Source of the DNA: Rickettsia endosymbiont of Ixodes persulcatus
Lineage (GTDB): Bacteria > Pseudomonadota > Alphaproteobacteria > Rickettsiales > Rickettsiaceae
Direction: 5' to 3'
DNA length: 16,619 nt
NCBI GenBank assembly: GCA_027293795.1
Contig: JAPYLE010000203.1
Location: 1-16,619, forward strand
Shown here piece by piece: positions 14,891 through 16,619 of this stretch. The stretch's first letter is position 1. The number at the start of each line of letters is the position of its first letter. Both the position numbers and the translations under genes were made by a program. The notes beneath the pieces were generated by a model. The model was not told the DNA's origin, did not search any database, and was given only the letters and a program-made list of their open reading frames with translations.

Positions 14891-16516
14891 ATGAGCTTTA
14901 AAGATTTACTGGAATTTTTAAAATTTTTAGAAAAAAACGGTGAGTTAAAGCGTATTTCTACCGAAGTTAAAACTGATTTAGAAATTACCGAAATTAGCAG
15001 AAGAGTATTAGCACAAGGTGGACCTGCCTTACTTTTTGAAAATGTTATAAAAGCCGATGGCACTAAGTCCGATATACCTGTTCTAACTAATCTTTATGCT
15101 CGCATAAAGCGTATTTGCATGGGGCTAAAGCTTCAGAATGTCGAGGAATTAAGAGAACTTGGCGTTTTACTAGCATTTCTTAAACAGCCGCAACCTCCGG
15201 CATCTTTTAAAGAAACATTGTCAATGTTACCGCTTGCTAAGCGTATATTTGCTATGTCTCCTAAAACCATATCAAAAGCAGCTTGTCATGAAGTCATTAT
15301 TGACAAACCGAATATCAATATATTACCGATTCAAAAATGTTGGCCTGATGATATTTCACCTTTAATTACTTGGGGGATAGTAGTTACTAAAGGTCCAACT
15401 AAAGATAAGATTAGACCTCCTTCCAAATTCGCTTATAGAGAGAAATTTAAAGGAGACACGAAACGCAGCACCGCAGCGTATATGGATATACGTGAGGATG
15501 TGAGTATCGGATCGATGTATAAATTACCTCTAGAAGTAGAGTTTGGGAAGAGGTCTATTGATAATTATAATCTTGGCATATATCGAATGCAGGTTATTTC
15601 AGAAAATAAGCTATTGATGCGTTGGCTTAAATTGCGGGGCGGAGCAGAGCATCATAAACATTGGAGGGAAGCAAAAAAAGAACCATTTCCTGCTGCTATC
15701 ATTATCGGGGCAAATCCGGCAGTAACTTTAGCAGCGGTTACGCCTATACCTGAAAATATTTCAGAATATAATTTTGCCGGTTTACTCGGTAATGAAAAAG
15801 TAGAGTTAGTACAATGTAAAACCATTGACTTAAAAGTACCGGCGCATAGTGAAATAGTGCTGGAAGGCTATGTAAGTTTAGAGGAATATTTGCCTGAAGG
15901 TCCTTTTGGTGATCATACCGGATATTATAATGATGTTGAGGAATTTCCAGTATTTATCGTAACGGCAATAACGATGAAGAAAAATCCCGTATATTTAAGT
16001 ACTTATACAGGTAAGCCGCCTGATGAGCCGTCAATACTCGGTGAAGCATTAAATGAAATTTTTATTCCTATCTTGCAGCAACAATTCCCTGAAATAGTCG
16101 ATTTTTGGCTTCCCCCTGAAGGATGTTCATATAGAATTGCAGTAGTATCGATTAAAAAATCTTATCCCGGTCATGCTAAAAGAATAATGCTTGGTATTTG
16201 GTCTTATCTACGGCAATTTATGTATAGTAAGTTTATTATTGTTGTAGATGATGATATTGATGTTCGTAATTGGCAAGAAGTAATTTGGGCAATAGCAACA
16301 AGAAGCGATCCAAGGCGTGATACGACTTTTATAGATAATTCTCCGATAGATTATTTGGATTTTGCATCACCGCAGTCAGGGCTTGGTAGTAAAATGGGAA
16401 TAGATGCAACAGATAAAATATACGCTGAAACAAATAGAAAATGGGGTAAAAAAATAGAGATGAGTCAAGAAGTTATCAACAAGATTGATAATATGTGGGA
16501 TGGTTTAAAGATATAA
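14891..16516 (+). CDS. ubiD: 3-octaprenyl-4-hydroxybenzoate decarboxylase UbiD, with RPE1 insert
   Basis: A 541-residue prenyl-FMN-dependent decarboxylase that removes the carboxyl group from polyprenyl-4-hydroxybenzoate in ubiquinone synthesis. The N-terminus (MSFKDLLEFLKFLEKNGELK, then LEITEISRRVLAQGGPALLF) aligns with E. coli UbiD. Family landmarks follow: NLGIYRMQV at 227-235, whose Asn and Arg belong to the cofactor/metal site in UbiD enzymes; LRGGAEHHKHW; LEGYVSLEEYLPEGPFGDHTGYY (Glu336); and KRIMLGIWS. Residues 175-222 are an RPE1-encoded insert of 48 residues. Without it the protein is 493 residues, close to the E. coli length, and GPTKDKI joins DNYNLGIYR as in ordinary UbiD. The active site is otherwise complete, so it is probably functional. 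Its UbiX partner is not in this window. Weak ribosome binding site. Confidence 0.96.
   Translation: MSFKDLLEFLKFLEKNGELKRISTEVKTDLEITEISRRVLAQGGPALLFENVIKADGTKSDIPVLTNLYARIKRICMGLKLQNVEELRELGVLLAFLKQPQPPASFKETLSMLPLAKRIFAMSPKTISKAACHEVIIDKPNINILPIQKCWPDDISPLITWGIVVTKGPTKDKIRPPSKFAYREKFKGDTKRSTAAYMDIREDVSIGSMYKLPLEVEFGKRSIDNYNLGIYRMQVISENKLLMRWLKLRGGAEHHKHWREAKKEPFPAAIIIGANPAVTLAAVTPIPENISEYNFAGLLGNEKVELVQCKTIDLKVPAHSEIVLEGYVSLEEYLPEGPFGDHTGYYNDVEEFPVFIVTAITMKKNPVYLSTYTGKPPDEPSILGEALNEIFIPILQQQFPEIVDFWLPPEGCSYRIAVVSIKKSYPGHAKRIMLGIWSYLRQFMYSKFIIVVDDDIDVRNWQEVIWAIATRSDPRRDTTFIDNSPIDYLDFASPQSGLGSKMGIDATDKIYAETNRKWGKKIEMSQEVINKIDNMWDGLKI
15413..15556 (+). repeat. In-frame Rickettsia palindromic element RPE1
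   Basis: The 144 bases (48 codons) are bounded by perfect inverted ends AGACCTC (15413-15419) and GAGGTCT (15550-15556). The palindrome continues inward imperfectly (CTTCCAAATTC facing GAGTTTGGGAAG), with a central GTATATGGATATAC. The encoded peptide reads EKFKGDTKRSTAAYMDIRED and then YKLPLEVEFGK, the well-known RPE1 translation. It splits ubiD without shifting its frame. Confidence 0.95.
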
Positions 16517-16528
16517 GCTTTGTTTATG

Positions 16529-16608
16529 TGTTATCCCGCGACTTGATCGCGGGATCCAGTCTTTTTAAATTATTTTTTGGATACCGTGGTTAAGCCACGG
16601 TATGACAC
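16529..16608. repeat. Composite palindromic element after ubiD
   Basis: Two hairpins in about 80 bp. The first pairs 16533-16540 with 16548-16555 around ACTTGAT and is identical to the centre of the element after ftsK. The second pairs 16581-16589 with 16595-16603 around TTAAG. The TGACAC end matches the other elements. It starts 13 bases after the ubiD stop. Confidence 0.85.
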
Positions 16609-16619
16609 ACCTGATTTTA

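Overview
This window is AT-rich, heavily interrupted by decaying genes and carries several palindromic repeats. Together with an OmpA (Sca0/190-kDa antigen) autotransporter next to ftsK and ubiD, this points clearly to a Rickettsia chromosome. An intact ompA indicates the spotted fever or transitional lineage rather than the typhus group. The species cannot be fixed from sequence alone, but the OmpA passenger looks, from memory of the R. rickettsii protein, too diverged for a very close relative of R. rickettsii.

Left part (1-3500). A small DUF721/DciA-like gene (362-679) is preceded by an unusual rearranged block. Bases 1-221 are a near-perfect inverted copy of the last two thirds of that gene, fused through a 9-bp microhomology to a 132-bp inverted copy of the 3' end of the neighbouring glycosyltransferase gene. 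A remnant of a HigA-type antitoxin gene follows. The minus strand then carries a run reading map -> radC (pseudogene) -> WecA/WbpL-like phosphoglycosyltransferase. The dead radC has a palindromic element in its N-terminal region.

Middle (3600-8650). On the plus strand come a dead acyltransferase-3 gene (OafA-like), an intact ftsK encoding the DNA translocase, and a dead ankyrin-repeat gene with about nine ANK units spread over four frames. Palindromic elements follow ftsK and precede ompA.

Right part (8650-16619). ompA encodes a 1433-residue surface autotransporter whose tandem repeat region is down to two 72-residue units. It ends at a strong intrinsic terminator. It is followed by a membrane-anchored PpiD/SurA_N-like periplasmic chaperone that seems to lack the parvulin domain, and by ubiD, the prenylated-flavin decarboxylase of ubiquinone synthesis. 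ubiD carries a classic in-frame RPE1 element of exactly 48 codons, next to its active-site NLGIYR motif.

The intact genes serve division and chromosome segregation (ftsK), replication (dciA), protein maturation (map), envelope polysaccharide and outer-membrane biogenesis (glycosyltransferase, ppiD-like, ompA) and respiration (ubiD). The dead genes are mostly accessory: repair-associated radC, a surface-modifying acyltransferase, an ankyrin protein and an antitoxin. I found no CRISPR array, no tRNA or rRNA gene and no complete transposon.
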